The translations under genes were made by a program, and so were the position numbers. 64,000 nt of DNA from JAJCYX01 sp965243825. Its GTDB lineage: Bacteria > Chloroflexota > Dehalococcoidia > Lucifugimonadales > Lucifugimonadaceae. The notes under the pieces were generated by a model, which was given only the letters and a program-made list of their open reading frames with translations, was not told the origin of the DNA and searched no databases. Location of the stretch: the NCBI GenBank assembly GCA_965243825.1, contig CBDEVT010000001.1, forward strand, positions 1,984,001 to 2,048,000, given 5' to 3'. Below are positions 49,215 to 56,881 of the stretch, piece after piece; the first letter of the stretch is position 1; each line of letters starts with the position of its first letter.

Positions 49215-51553
49215 AGCTGACAAACGTCAGCAAAGTGCGGATAGCCGTGACTCTTGGGGCTGTGGCTATCGCCGCACTTGTTCTGCTGTTCATCCCGCAG
49301 CCAGACTCGGTAGAGGCACACGCCAACCAGATACGTTCACTCCCCGCACCTGATTCCGAGTTAGATGTGTCGCCAGACCGCGTAGTTGTGTGGTTTTCTG
49401 AGGAGATCGAAGCGAGTCTCAGTGAGGTTCGCGTACTCGATGAGCTTGCCCGCGAGGTAGACAACGGGGATAGTGCACTTTCGCCGACTGAGCCGACAGC
49501 GCTGATCGCAACGTTGCCTACCCTTGAGAACGGCACCTACACGGTTGTATGGCGCAACCTCTCTACAGTTGACGGGCACCGCGTGGTTGGTTCGTTCAGG
49601 TTTGCGGTTGGTGAGCCGCTCTCAACGACCAGTGTCGTGCCACTTCAAAGCCAGCCGTTAATTCAATCTGGCGCTGACCCATGGCTCCGGTGGGTGTTTC
49701 TGATAGGTGCACTGGGTTTTGCCGGTGTCTTGTTTTTTGACCTGATGGTTACCAGACCTGCGTTGCGGTCTGATGAAAAAGAATCACCTTCCGGCCATAT
49801 GATCCGGCACTTCAAGCACATGATGTCCCGGATCATGCAGATCAGCGTGGCCTTGATGCTCTTTGGCCTGATTGCACTGCTGATCCAGCAAGCCAGCATC
49901 ACGTTTGAGGTCAACGTATTCCAGGTGTTTGGAGACCCCCTTAGTTCCGTGCTGGGTACTGAATGGGGGAGACTCTGGATCTGGAGAATTTTTGCCGTAA
50001 TCATCGCCGGCTTGTTAGGTCTTCTGGCGATCAAGCAGGCAAGTCCGGCAGATGCTGACGAAGGTGAATCCGACTCGGACAACGTTGAAGCTGAGTCAGA
50101 ACAGGACTACGAGGTAGCGTTTACGGAGACGGTTCCGGGGGCATTGGCGCTTGCCGCTTCTCTTGCTGTTCTAGGACTCACAAGCCTCTCCAGTCACAAT
50201 GCTGCGGTACCGGTTGAAGTTCGTACGCCCGCAGTGATTTCGGACTTCATCCACCTGGTTTCGGCATCGGCGTGGGTAGGTGGACTCTTTCTGTTGGCAC
50301 TGGCGGTACCGACGCTGCTTCGGCGAAGCGAAACACCGGCCGATTCGAAAGACCTGCTTAGTCTGATGAAACGGTTTACGCCATTGGCGTTCGTGAGCGC
50401 TGGAACGCTGATCGTCACCGGGATCTTCGCCGGATACATGCAGGTCACTGTCCCTGTGGCCACGAACACCCCTTACGGCTGGGCTTTAGTCGCCAAGATT
50501 GTGCTGCTGATACCTCTGTTCGGATTCGCTGCGGTCAACTCCTACATGATCAGCCGTAGAGTTCTACAGGCAGGCAAATTCCAGTTCAGGAAGCTGGTAC
50601 GCGGTGAGGCGATTATCGCCATTCTGCTGCTGGCCGCAGTTGGGTGGCTGATTGGTCTTGAGCCAGCTCGTCAATTCGCTGGACGTAACGGTATCGGCGT
50701 CGAGGAGACCGTTAGCTTCTCCGACTTCACAGAAGGCACCGGTATCGACGTCGAACTTGACCCCGGTGACGTTGGCCAGAACTCAGTAACGGTTAACCTG
50801 GCCGACCGACGTGGCGATCCGATCACTAATGCGAATGATGTTCGAGTGCGTTTGAAGTTCCTCGAAGATGACCTCGGCGAACCGTTGATCTCGCTCGAAG
50901 ACCAGGGCAACGGCGTGTGGAGTCTTGATGACTTCAGAATTACGATCGGTGGTGTGTACCAGGTGGAGGTCAGGGTGGTTCGGCCGGACGCATTCGATGC
51001 GTTCACATCGTTCAGATTCGACGCATCCCCAGCCTCCGTTGCTTCCGACGCGATCCGCCCGACTCGAACGGCGACATGGACCCTGTTTGCGGTCGTGCTT
51101 CTTGTGATTGGTGGCCTGATTATGGTGGCTGGATTGCCGGTCATGAAAGAGGTTGTAACGGCGTCTCGAACGGTCGCAGTGTCCGGGGCCGCGCTGTCCG
51201 TTGTGGGCGTGGCGTTGCTACTGAATGCCCAGGTTTTCAGAGCAGGATTTCCAGAAGACAGGTTCAATCCATTTCCGCTCAATTCGGAGTCGATCGAGCT
51301 AGGAAACGCTTCTTACGTGAACACCTGCGCAGCGTGTCACGGCGATACGGGACTGGGTGACGGACCTCAAGCGGCTTCTCTGTCATCACCGCCCGCCGAC
51401 CTGTCGGTGCACGTGCCTTTGCATACCGACTCCGAAATCTTCGGGTTCATTCGTGACGGTATACCCGGTACCGAGATGCCGGGTCAGGCCGGGATCCTGA
51501 CCGACGAGGAGATGTGGCACCTCGTCAACTATCTACGCACGTTCGAAGATTGA
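49211..51553 (+). CDS. CopC-CopD fusion with a C-terminal cytochrome c domain
   Basis: A 780-residue protein. A signal segment (about 9-29) ends at VEA/H. The CopC domain (37-138) has His37, Asp121 and His123 (TVDGHRVV), the usual Cu(II) site with His at the mature N-terminus. The CopD domain (about 155-485) has eight predicted helices, including SDFIHLVSASAWVGGLFLL. A soluble beta-sandwich resembling YtkA/FixH-type domains follows (about 495-605), then two helices (about 618-676), then a class I cytochrome c with CAACH at 706-710 and a likely Met756 axial ligand (TEMPGQ). The GTG start overlaps the gene before. CopC-CopD proteins import copper; a haem c suggests a redox role. See findings. 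Confidence 0.9.
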   Translation: MKLTNVSKVRIAVTLGAVAIAALVLLFIPQPDSVEAHANQIRSLPAPDSELDVSPDRVVVWFSEEIEASLSEVRVLDELAREVDNGDSALSPTEPTALIATLPTLENGTYTVVWRNLSTVDGHRVVGSFRFAVGEPLSTTSVVPLQSQPLIQSGADPWLRWVFLIGALGFAGVLFFDLMVTRPALRSDEKESPSGHMIRHFKHMMSRIMQISVALMLFGLIALLIQQASITFEVNVFQVFGDPLSSVLGTEWGRLWIWRIFAVIIAGLLGLLAIKQASPADADEGESDSDNVEAESEQDYEVAFTETVPGALALAASLAVLGLTSLSSHNAAVPVEVRTPAVISDFIHLVSASAWVGGLFLLALAVPTLLRRSETPADSKDLLSLMKRFTPLAFVSAGTLIVTGIFAGYMQVTVPVATNTPYGWALVAKIVLLIPLFGFAAVNSYMISRRVLQAGKFQFRKLVRGEAIIAILLLAAVGWLIGLEPARQFAGRNGIGVEETVSFSDFTEGTGIDVELDPGDVGQNSVTVNLADRRGDPITNANDVRVRLKFLEDDLGEPLISLEDQGNGVWSLDDFRITIGGVYQVEVRVVRPDAFDAFTSFRFDASPASVASDAIRPTRTATWTLFAVVLLVIGGLIMVAGLPVMKEVVTASRTVAVSGAALSVVGVALLLNAQVFRAGFPEDRFNPFPLNSESIELGNASYVNTCAACHGDTGLGDGPQAASLSSPPADLSVHVPLHTDSEIFGFIRDGIPGTEMPGQAGILTDEEMWHLVNYLRTFED

Positions 51554-51568
51554 AGTTACAGGTGCAGT

Positions 51569-51629
51569 GAACACGTCAAGCCGTCCCGAGCCTGCCGAAG
51601 GAGCGGCAGTAAGCCGGGAACGAGTGTTC
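51569..51629. terminator. Long hairpin between convergent genes
   Basis: GAACAC (51569-51574) pairs with GTGTTC (51624-51629), CGTCCCG (51582-51588) with CGGGAACG (51615-51622, one bulge) and CTGCCG (51592-51597) with CGGCAG (51604-51609). The genes on both sides converge on it, so a two-way terminator is likely although T-runs are absent. The inner part (GAGCCTGCCGAAGGAG) resembles a short palindromic repeat seen in many bacterial genomes; from memory only. Confidence 0.5.
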
Positions 51630-51638
51630 GTACCAAGG

Positions 51639-52865
51639 TCAGCAAGCTCCTGTGCCGGCCGCACCAGCTGCTACAAGACCAGTGATTTCGTCTTCGCTGT
51701 AACCGGCCTGTTTGAGCACTTCAGATGTGTGCTCGCCCAGTAGGGGGGCGGGGCCATAGACCTTGCCCGGCGTTGAGTAGAGCTTCGCAGCAAGACCGAT
51801 GTTGCGGACGGTTCCGGCAGTCGGGTGTTCCACGGGCGCATCCATTCCGCGGGTCTGTACCTGCGGGTCTGCCCAGACTTCAGCCATATCGAGAATTGGG
51901 CCTGCAGGCACGCCGGCTTCTTCCAGGACCTGGAGCCAGTGCTCTCTGGTCCGCTTCGTCATCGTCTCTTCGAGGTCGGTTTCGAGCTGCTCGCGATTGG
52001 TCAGCCTGCTTGCGTTGTCTTTGTACTCTTCCCGCGCTATGAGTTCCTCACGACCAAGTGCGTGGCAAAGGCGTTCAAAGTTGGATTGATTTGGTGCTCC
52101 GATATTTATGAAGCCGTCGCTGGTCTTGAGCGCCTGGTAGGGCGCGGACAGCCTATGGGCAGAGCCGAGCGGCCCGGGCACATTCCCGGTGGCGAAGTAG
52201 CTACTCGACTCCCACACAGTGTAGGCAAGCGCCGCCTCTAGTAGCGAAACCTCCAGGTACTGGCCTACACCGGTCTTTAGCCGGTTTATGTAGGCGGTCA
52301 GAATGCCGTAGGTAGCGAACATACCTGCGTTCATGTCGGCAACCGGGACACCGACTTTAACTGGCGGGGATCCGGGGACACCTGTGAAGCTCATCAAGCC
52401 GCTCATGCCCTGCGCTACGAGATCGAATCCGGCGCGTTTGGCATACGGTCCAGTCCTGCCAAAGCCTGAGATGGAACAGTAAACAAGAGCTGGGTTGATG
52501 CCTTTCAGGTCTTCGTAGCCGAGGCCAAGTCGCTCCATGACGCCTGACCGGTAGTTCTCGATAACGACGTCGGCGTCCTTGACCAGCCGCTTCATAGCCT
52601 CAACACCCTGTGGCTCCTTGAAGTTAAGGACCACACTCCGCTTGTTCCTGTTCATGGCCAGGAACGCTGCGGACTCTCCCTCGATGAAGGGCGGGCCCAT
52701 GCGGCGGGTGTCATCACCACCAGTGGGTTTCTCGATCTTCACGACATCCGCGCCCATGTCCGCCAGCAGCATGCTGCAGAAAGGTCCAGCAAGGATCTGG
52801 CTGCAGTCCAGGACCTTCATTCCTTCGAGAGCCTTTGGCATTCCGGGCGCGATCGGCAGTTCCAT
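51639..52865 (-). CDS. CaiB/BaiF family CoA-transferase (class III)
   Basis: A 408-residue class III CoA-transferase that moves CoA between organic acids by way of a glutamyl/aspartyl anhydride. LDCSQILAGPFCSMLLADMGADVVKIE is the start of the fold (only part given here), MNRNKRSVVLNFK and PVADMNAGMFA follow, and Asp177 is the conserved catalytic Asp. Substrate range (formyl, carnitine, bile acid, benzylsuccinate and others) is not readable. The start is the ATG at 52865 with AGGAAAAG upstream; a TTG frame reaches 52904. It diverges from the SDR gene, with which it may share a pathway. Confidence 0.9.
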   Translation of the reverse strand: MELPIAPGMPKALEGMKVLDCSQILAGPFCSMLLADMGADVVKIEKPTGGDDTRRMGPPFIEGESAAFLAMNRNKRSVVLNFKEPQGVEAMKRLVKDADVVIENYRSGVMERLGLGYEDLKGINPALVYCSISGFGRTGPYAKRAGFDLVAQGMSGLMSFTGVPGSPPVKVGVPVADMNAGMFATYGILTAYINRLKTGVGQYLEVSLLEAALAYTVWESSSYFATGNVPGPLGSAHRLSAPYQALKTSDGFINIGAPNQSNFERLCHALGREELIAREEYKDNASRLTNREQLETDLEETMTKRTREHWLQVLEEAGVPAGPILDMAEVWADPQVQTRGMDAPVEHPTAGTVRNIGLAAKLYSTPGKVYGPAPLLGEHTSEVLKQAGYSEDEITGLVAAGAAGTGAC

Positions 52866-52977
52866 ATCTTTTCCTGAAGTATCCAGTGAGTTCCAGGGCG
52901 ACAAAGCACGCCGGGCAACATTGACTTGTGTTCTGTTGACGGCATTTTAGGCGAGAAACTGCGTCGCTGATGGCTTC

Positions 52978-52986
52978 TGCGATAAT
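52978..52986 (+). promoter_or_regulatory. Possible extended -10 promoter of the SDR gene
   Basis: TGC followed by GATAAT (52981-52986), an extended -10 with five of six matches, about 45 bases before the ATG. I see no -35 at the usual distance. Confidence 0.35.
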
Positions 52987-53030
52987 TCGCCTGTTCAGCG
53001 GGGCTATCACATCAAGTTTCGGAGTCGCAG

Positions 53031-53807
53031 ATGGCAGAAGGTATGTTTGACCTGTCGGGACGGGTAGCACTGGTCACCGGTGGCAACGGCGGCATAGGAC
53101 TTGGAATGGCAAAGGCGTTTGTCGAGCATGGCGCCGGCGTCGCCATCGTTGGTCGAAACCAGTCAAAGCTGGACATGGCTGAGGCTGAACTTGTTGATGC
53201 GGCAGGGCAGGAGCGCGTGCTCTCTCTTCAGTGTGACGTTACCGATCGAGATTCTGTCGCGGGAGCGATCGATCGAACAGTGAACAAATTCGGTGGTCTC
53301 GACATTCTGGTCAACAACGCCGGTGTGAACCGCAGGGCTGATGAACCGCATCTGCTGTCACCTGAGGACTGGCAGGCGGTCATCGACGCCAACCTCACCA
53401 GCATCCACACTGTCACATCGTTAGCCTTCCCTCACATGAAGGAGCGTGGGCGCGGAAAGATCATCAACATAGGCTCAATGATGTCGATATTCGGAACCGC
53501 TTACGCACCTGCCTATGCAGCCAGCAAAGGCGGTGTTGTTCAGTACACCAAGAGCTGTGCAGTTGCGTGGGCTAAAGACAACGTTCAGGTGAACGCAATT
53601 CTGCCCGGATGGATCGTCACTGAGATGACCAACCAGTTTAAAGAGGCGTTCCCGGATCGCTACGCCATGATCGTCGGTCGAACACCAGCAGGCCGCTGGG
53701 GGCAACCGGCTGATCTTGGCGGAACTGCCGTTTTCCTGGCCAGCAGCGCGTCCGATTTTGTCACCGGCACATCAATTCCGATCGATGGTGGCTACAGCGT
53801 GTGGTAG
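53031..53807 (+). CDS. Short-chain dehydrogenase/reductase (SDR)
   Basis: A 258-residue classical SDR. ALVTGGNGGIGLGMAKAF is the NAD(P)-binding GxxxGxG motif, NNAGVN is the structural motif, and Ser149, Tyr162 and Lys166 (GSM, YAPAYAASK) form the catalytic set. The end IPIDGGYSVW is the usual C-terminus. The SDR family has many substrates; the tail resembles gluconate 5-dehydrogenase or 3-oxoacyl reductase relatives. It overlaps the next gene by 7 bases. Confidence 0.9.
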   Translation: MAEGMFDLSGRVALVTGGNGGIGLGMAKAFVEHGAGVAIVGRNQSKLDMAEAELVDAAGQERVLSLQCDVTDRDSVAGAIDRTVNKFGGLDILVNNAGVNRRADEPHLLSPEDWQAVIDANLTSIHTVTSLAFPHMKERGRGKIINIGSMMSIFGTAYAPAYAASKGGVVQYTKSCAVAWAKDNVQVNAILPGWIVTEMTNQFKEAFPDRYAMIVGRTPAGRWGQPADLGGTAVFLASSASDFVTGTSIPIDGGYSVW

Positions 53808-54487
53808 ATCGCAGTTCTGAAATTGATCCTCGAGAGACGACCGCGTACTGGGACTTCGCGAACAGGATCATCACGCCGACGGTCGAGCGGTTGATCAATG
53901 ATCCAGCCAATGCTCATGCTGTGGAGATCGGATTTGGTGACGGCGCGTTATTGTGTCCGGCAAGCCAGTTTTTCGGTCGTGTGACTGGAGTTTCACTTGA
54001 TTCAGTCGATGACGAGTCGAACGCCAGACAGCTAACGACCTCATGTGCTGGTGCGGAAATTGATTTCGCAACACTTTCAGAAGATCGACAACTCGCTGTA
54101 CCGGACGGTTCTGTCGATTTCTTCTACTCGCTTAACGGAATAAGGCGTCTGTCCAGCCTGCAAGACTTTGAAAGGACTGCTGCCGAGATCGCCCGGGCCC
54201 TGAAGCCCAGCGGTGTCGCCATGCTCTGGTTCGGACGCATGAGTCGAATGCCCTTTGCGCCGCTGAACAGTAACTGGTTCCGTGGCTGGACCCTTCGTTC
54301 TGTCCCACAAAGATCTGACCTGCCTGAGATCAGGCACCTGCATATGCGAATGTTCCATGCCCGGCGGGCAGTGATGCGATCTGGCATGAAGGCTGTTGCG
54401 CTGAGCACACCTGCCCACCCTGACACGTCGTGGCGGCTTTTCCGTGGCGGCCAGATGTCTTACGTAACGGCTCTCAAGCCGGCCTGA
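53801..54487 (+). CDS. Class I SAM-dependent methyltransferase-like protein
   Basis: A 228-residue protein. VEIGFGDGALLCPASQFF (motif I: VEIGFGDG), followed by VTGVSLDSVDDE, and a post-motif strand PDGSVDFFYSLNGIRRL, LKPSGVAMLWFG give the Rossmann-like methyltransferase order. The target is not known. It starts with GTG inside the end of the SDR gene (7-base overlap), so both are probably made from one mRNA. Some motif positions deviate (no acidic residue at the end of strand 2 is certain), so loss of activity is possible. Confidence 0.72.
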   Translation: MVDRSSEIDPRETTAYWDFANRIITPTVERLINDPANAHAVEIGFGDGALLCPASQFFGRVTGVSLDSVDDESNARQLTTSCAGAEIDFATLSEDRQLAVPDGSVDFFYSLNGIRRLSSLQDFERTAAEIARALKPSGVAMLWFGRMSRMPFAPLNSNWFRGWTLRSVPQRSDLPEIRHLHMRMFHARRAVMRSGMKAVALSTPAHPDTSWRLFRGGQMSYVTALKPA

Positions 54488-54493
54488 TCTTCG

Positions 54494-55339
54494 CTAATCG
54501 GCAGGTTTGAACGCCCGAATCGTCACACTGCGCAGCGATGCCCGCCACTCATCGTCTGAGTCGTCAGAACTGAACTGCGTGTCTGTCAGAACTTCGTTCT
54601 TCTCGAAACCACTGGCCGTGATTCGGTCCAGGTAACGGGACATCAGGTCAGCACCGCCGATACAGGAAACCCACTCGGCCATGTCCTGTCGCGCGTCTTC
54701 GGGCAGCTCAGTCGTCGATACGATGTCCGATACAACGAAACGGCCACCCGGTTTGAGCAACCGGAAGATCTCGTCAAACACCTTTTGCTTGTCTGGTGCC
54801 AGCGCTATGACGCAGTTCGAGATGATGAGGTCGGCCGTGTTGTCAGGTAGAGGGACTGCCTCGATCTTACCCAGCAGGAACGTGACGTTCTGAGCATCAA
54901 GCTTCTCAGCATTTTCGCGGGCAAGCTTGAGCATTTCGTGTGTCATATCGACCCCGTAGACCTGTCCCTCCGGACCCGTGGCCTGCGCCGCCAGGAAGCA
55001 GTCGATGCCGCCACCGCTACCAAGGTCCAGAACAGTTTCGCCCGGGTTGATGTCAGCAATTCCGACAGGGTTGCCGCAACCGGCCGATGCGCCTGCCGCC
55101 TGTGGCGTGACGTTGGAAAGACTCTCCTCTGAGTAGAGCGCGGAGGCGTTGCTGCAGCATGAAGTGTCGATGACTTCGTTACTTGCACCGCGCAATGCGA
55201 CCTGCGAATAGCGTTCCTGGATAGCGCCTGTCAGATCGGTCGCCTCAAGCGCTTCTGCTCCTCCACAGCCACAGCCCGACCCACAACACGCGCCGGACTC
55301 TTCCGACTTAACGATCTGGACATCATTCAATGACTTCAT
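54494..55339 (-). CDS. arsM: Arsenite S-adenosylmethionine methyltransferase
   Basis: A 281-residue enzyme that methylates As(III). It has LDLGSGGGIDCFLAA (motif I), the SNCVIAL Cys176 and the SCIGGAD Cys226, and a Cys88 (AGCGNP), matching the three conserved As(III)-binding cysteines. The N-terminus has extra cysteines (ACCGSGCGCGG, Cys61-Cys62), a Cys-rich start seen in many ArsM proteins. The ATG at 55339 has GGGAG upstream; a longer frame to 55399 overlaps padR. It follows padR by a 4-base overlap, so both are co-translated. Confidence 0.93.
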   Translation of the reverse strand: MKSLNDVQIVKSEESGACCGSGCGCGGAEALEATDLTGAIQERYSQVALRGASNEVIDTSCCSNASALYSEESLSNVTPQAAGASAGCGNPVGIADINPGETVLDLGSGGGIDCFLAAQATGPEGQVYGVDMTHEMLKLARENAEKLDAQNVTFLLGKIEAVPLPDNTADLIISNCVIALAPDKQKVFDEIFRLLKPGGRFVVSDIVSTTELPEDARQDMAEWVSCIGGADLMSRYLDRITASGFEKNEVLTDTQFSSDDSDDEWRASLRSVTIRAFKPAD

Positions 55340-55764
55340 TTCGCTTCTCCCTGCTCTCTTTGCCAGTTGGTTGCAACCGGCTGGCGCGTGTCGCAGCATT
55401 CAGTGATCCCGGCTGCATGCACCGCTGATTCGATTTGCGGTAGGGCTTGCGTCCATGCCTGTGCTGCTGACCTGTAGGCCTGTCTCCCTTTGTCTGTGAG
55501 CGAGCAAACCTTGCGCTTACGCTCACCATTCGACTCTGTTTCGCACACGATATAGCCGTTTTTCTCTAGCTTCTTCAGAGTCGGGTAGATCATGGCATCG
55601 GTCGGGCGAACACCATCGCAGCAGACGGAAACAGCGTCCGCTAACTCGTACCCGTGCATGGGCCGCTCGGCAAGTGCCGAAAACAGGAAGAAGCGCAACA
55701 GGCTCTTTCTGTTTAGCGACTGCCAATAAGGAGTCTCCGTCATCTGTTCCGACTTCGTGACCAT
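55336..55764 (-). CDS. PadR-family regulator with paired cysteines, arsenic operon
   Basis: A 142-residue PadR protein: LLRFFLFSALAERPMHGYEL is the first part of the winged helix, IYPTLKKLEKNGYI the recognition helix, ERKRKVCSLTDKG the wing, and a C-terminal dimer helix follows. Vicinal cysteine pairs stand at 48-49 (SVCCDG) and 123-124 (TECCDT) with further Cys74 and Cys87; such pairs are suited to bind As(III). It overlaps arsM by 4 bases and is the first gene of the operon. It is probably an arsenite-releasing repressor of its own promoter (inference). Confidence 0.87.
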   Translation of the reverse strand: MVTKSEQMTETPYWQSLNRKSLLRFFLFSALAERPMHGYELADAVSVCCDGVRPTDAMIYPTLKKLEKNGYIVCETESNGERKRKVCSLTDKGRQAYRSAAQAWTQALPQIESAVHAAGITECCDTRQPVATNWQREQGEAK

Positions 55765-55781
55765 GAAATACCTCGCTAGAC

Positions 55782-55811
55782 AATATATAGGTAAGATAGG
55801 TATCTTGTCAA
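55782..55811 (-). promoter_or_regulatory. Promoter and operator of padR-arsM
   Basis: On the minus strand TTGACA (55811-55806), an 18-base spacer, TATATT (55787-55782). The spacer holds a perfect inverted repeat, AAGATA-n2-TATCTT (55793-55806), and the whole is enclosed by GACAA ... TTGTC. The PadR start lies 18 bases downstream with GAGGT before it. An operator between -35 and -10 implies repression. Confidence 0.72.
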
Positions 55812-55906
55812 AATCACTTACTCGGAATGACTACGGGTGTACCTTCTGTCGTATCCGCTTCGCCAATAGACTTATGGAATCTGCTCTATGGGTTCGACCT
55901 CGAATC

Positions 55907-56800
55907 ATGCCAATCACTTTTCACATCTATAACCACGCTGAAGACTACGAGCAGGTAGGCCGGTTCCTAACAAGCACCTGGGACATCACCGAAGGGCACG
56001 TCAACTGGATGCAGCCTCGCTGGGAGTACATGCACTTCCATCCATTGATCAACGAGGTTCAACTGGACTCTATCGGTGTCTGGAGAGAAGCCAATGAGAT
56101 TGTCGCAGTCGTGCATCCAGAGCATGAAATGGGCGTCGCTTACTTTGAGCTACATCCTGACTACCAGTACCTGAAGCAGGATCTGCTCACGCATGCGGAA
56201 AGCCAAATCAAGAAGGCAGCCAACGGTTTCAAGGAGCTTGGTGTCTACGCGAATGACGCTGATGCCGACCTGCAATCGCTCCTTGAGGGTCGCGGATATG
56301 CGAACACCGGACGCCGCGATCCGATCTCGCGACTAATGGCCGACCGCATTACTCAGACGCCTCCGATTCCAGAAGGGTTTTCCCTGCAGAGTCTCGCAGA
56401 AGACAACGACCTATCGAAGGTGAATCGTTGTCTCTGGAGAGGGTTCGATCACGGTGACGAGCCTCTCGAGAACAGTCTGTGGGAGCGTCGCCTCATGCAG
56501 TCAGCGCCGAACTACCGCAAAGACCTGAACCTGGTTGTGGTCGCCCCTGAAGGTAACTTCGTGGCCTATTGCGGCATGTGGCTCGAGCCGGTTCATCGCA
56601 TCGCCTACGTTGAGCCTGTTGCTACTGATCCCGACTACCGACGGAAGGGTCTGGGTGCAGCAGTAGTGCTTGAAGGCGTCAGGCGGTGCGTTGAGCAAGG
56701 TGCCAGTACTGCGTACGTCGGTTCGACAATGCCGTTCTACCTGTCAATGGGATTCGAACAGGTGTACAACAGCACGCTCTGGGTACGGGAGTGGCACTGA
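55907..56800 (+). CDS. GNAT family N-acetyltransferase
   Basis: A 297-residue protein. The C-terminal half carries a GNAT acetyl-CoA motif (VEPVATDPDYRRKGLGAAVV: R/QxxGxG/A as RRKGLG) followed by FYLSMGFEQVY, the usual final strand. The N-terminal half looks like a second, degenerate GNAT repeat, as in tandem GNAT proteins. The substrate is unknown. The ATG at 55907 has a poor ribosome-binding sequence; the frame is open to 55757, through the divergent padR promoter, which makes the longer forms unlikely. Confidence 0.78.
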   Translation: MPITFHIYNHAEDYEQVGRFLTSTWDITEGHVNWMQPRWEYMHFHPLINEVQLDSIGVWREANEIVAVVHPEHEMGVAYFELHPDYQYLKQDLLTHAESQIKKAANGFKELGVYANDADADLQSLLEGRGYANTGRRDPISRLMADRITQTPPIPEGFSLQSLAEDNDLSKVNRCLWRGFDHGDEPLENSLWERRLMQSAPNYRKDLNLVVVAPEGNFVAYCGMWLEPVHRIAYVEPVATDPDYRRKGLGAAVVLEGVRRCVEQGASTAYVGSTMPFYLSMGFEQVYNSTLWVREWH

Positions 56801-56831
56801 CCGATGTTCTGAGTTCGGCAGGTTCACTGGC

Positions 56832-56837
56832 TATAAT
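56832..56837 (+). promoter_or_regulatory. Possible -10 element of polA
   Basis: A perfect TATAAT 44 bases before the polA ATG. The -35 region is poor (CTGAGT or TTCTGA at 17 to 19 bases). Confidence 0.35.
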
Positions 56838-56881
56838 CGGCGGCAACTGCGTTAACAACAGGAAAGTGTGTCGCCCGAGCC

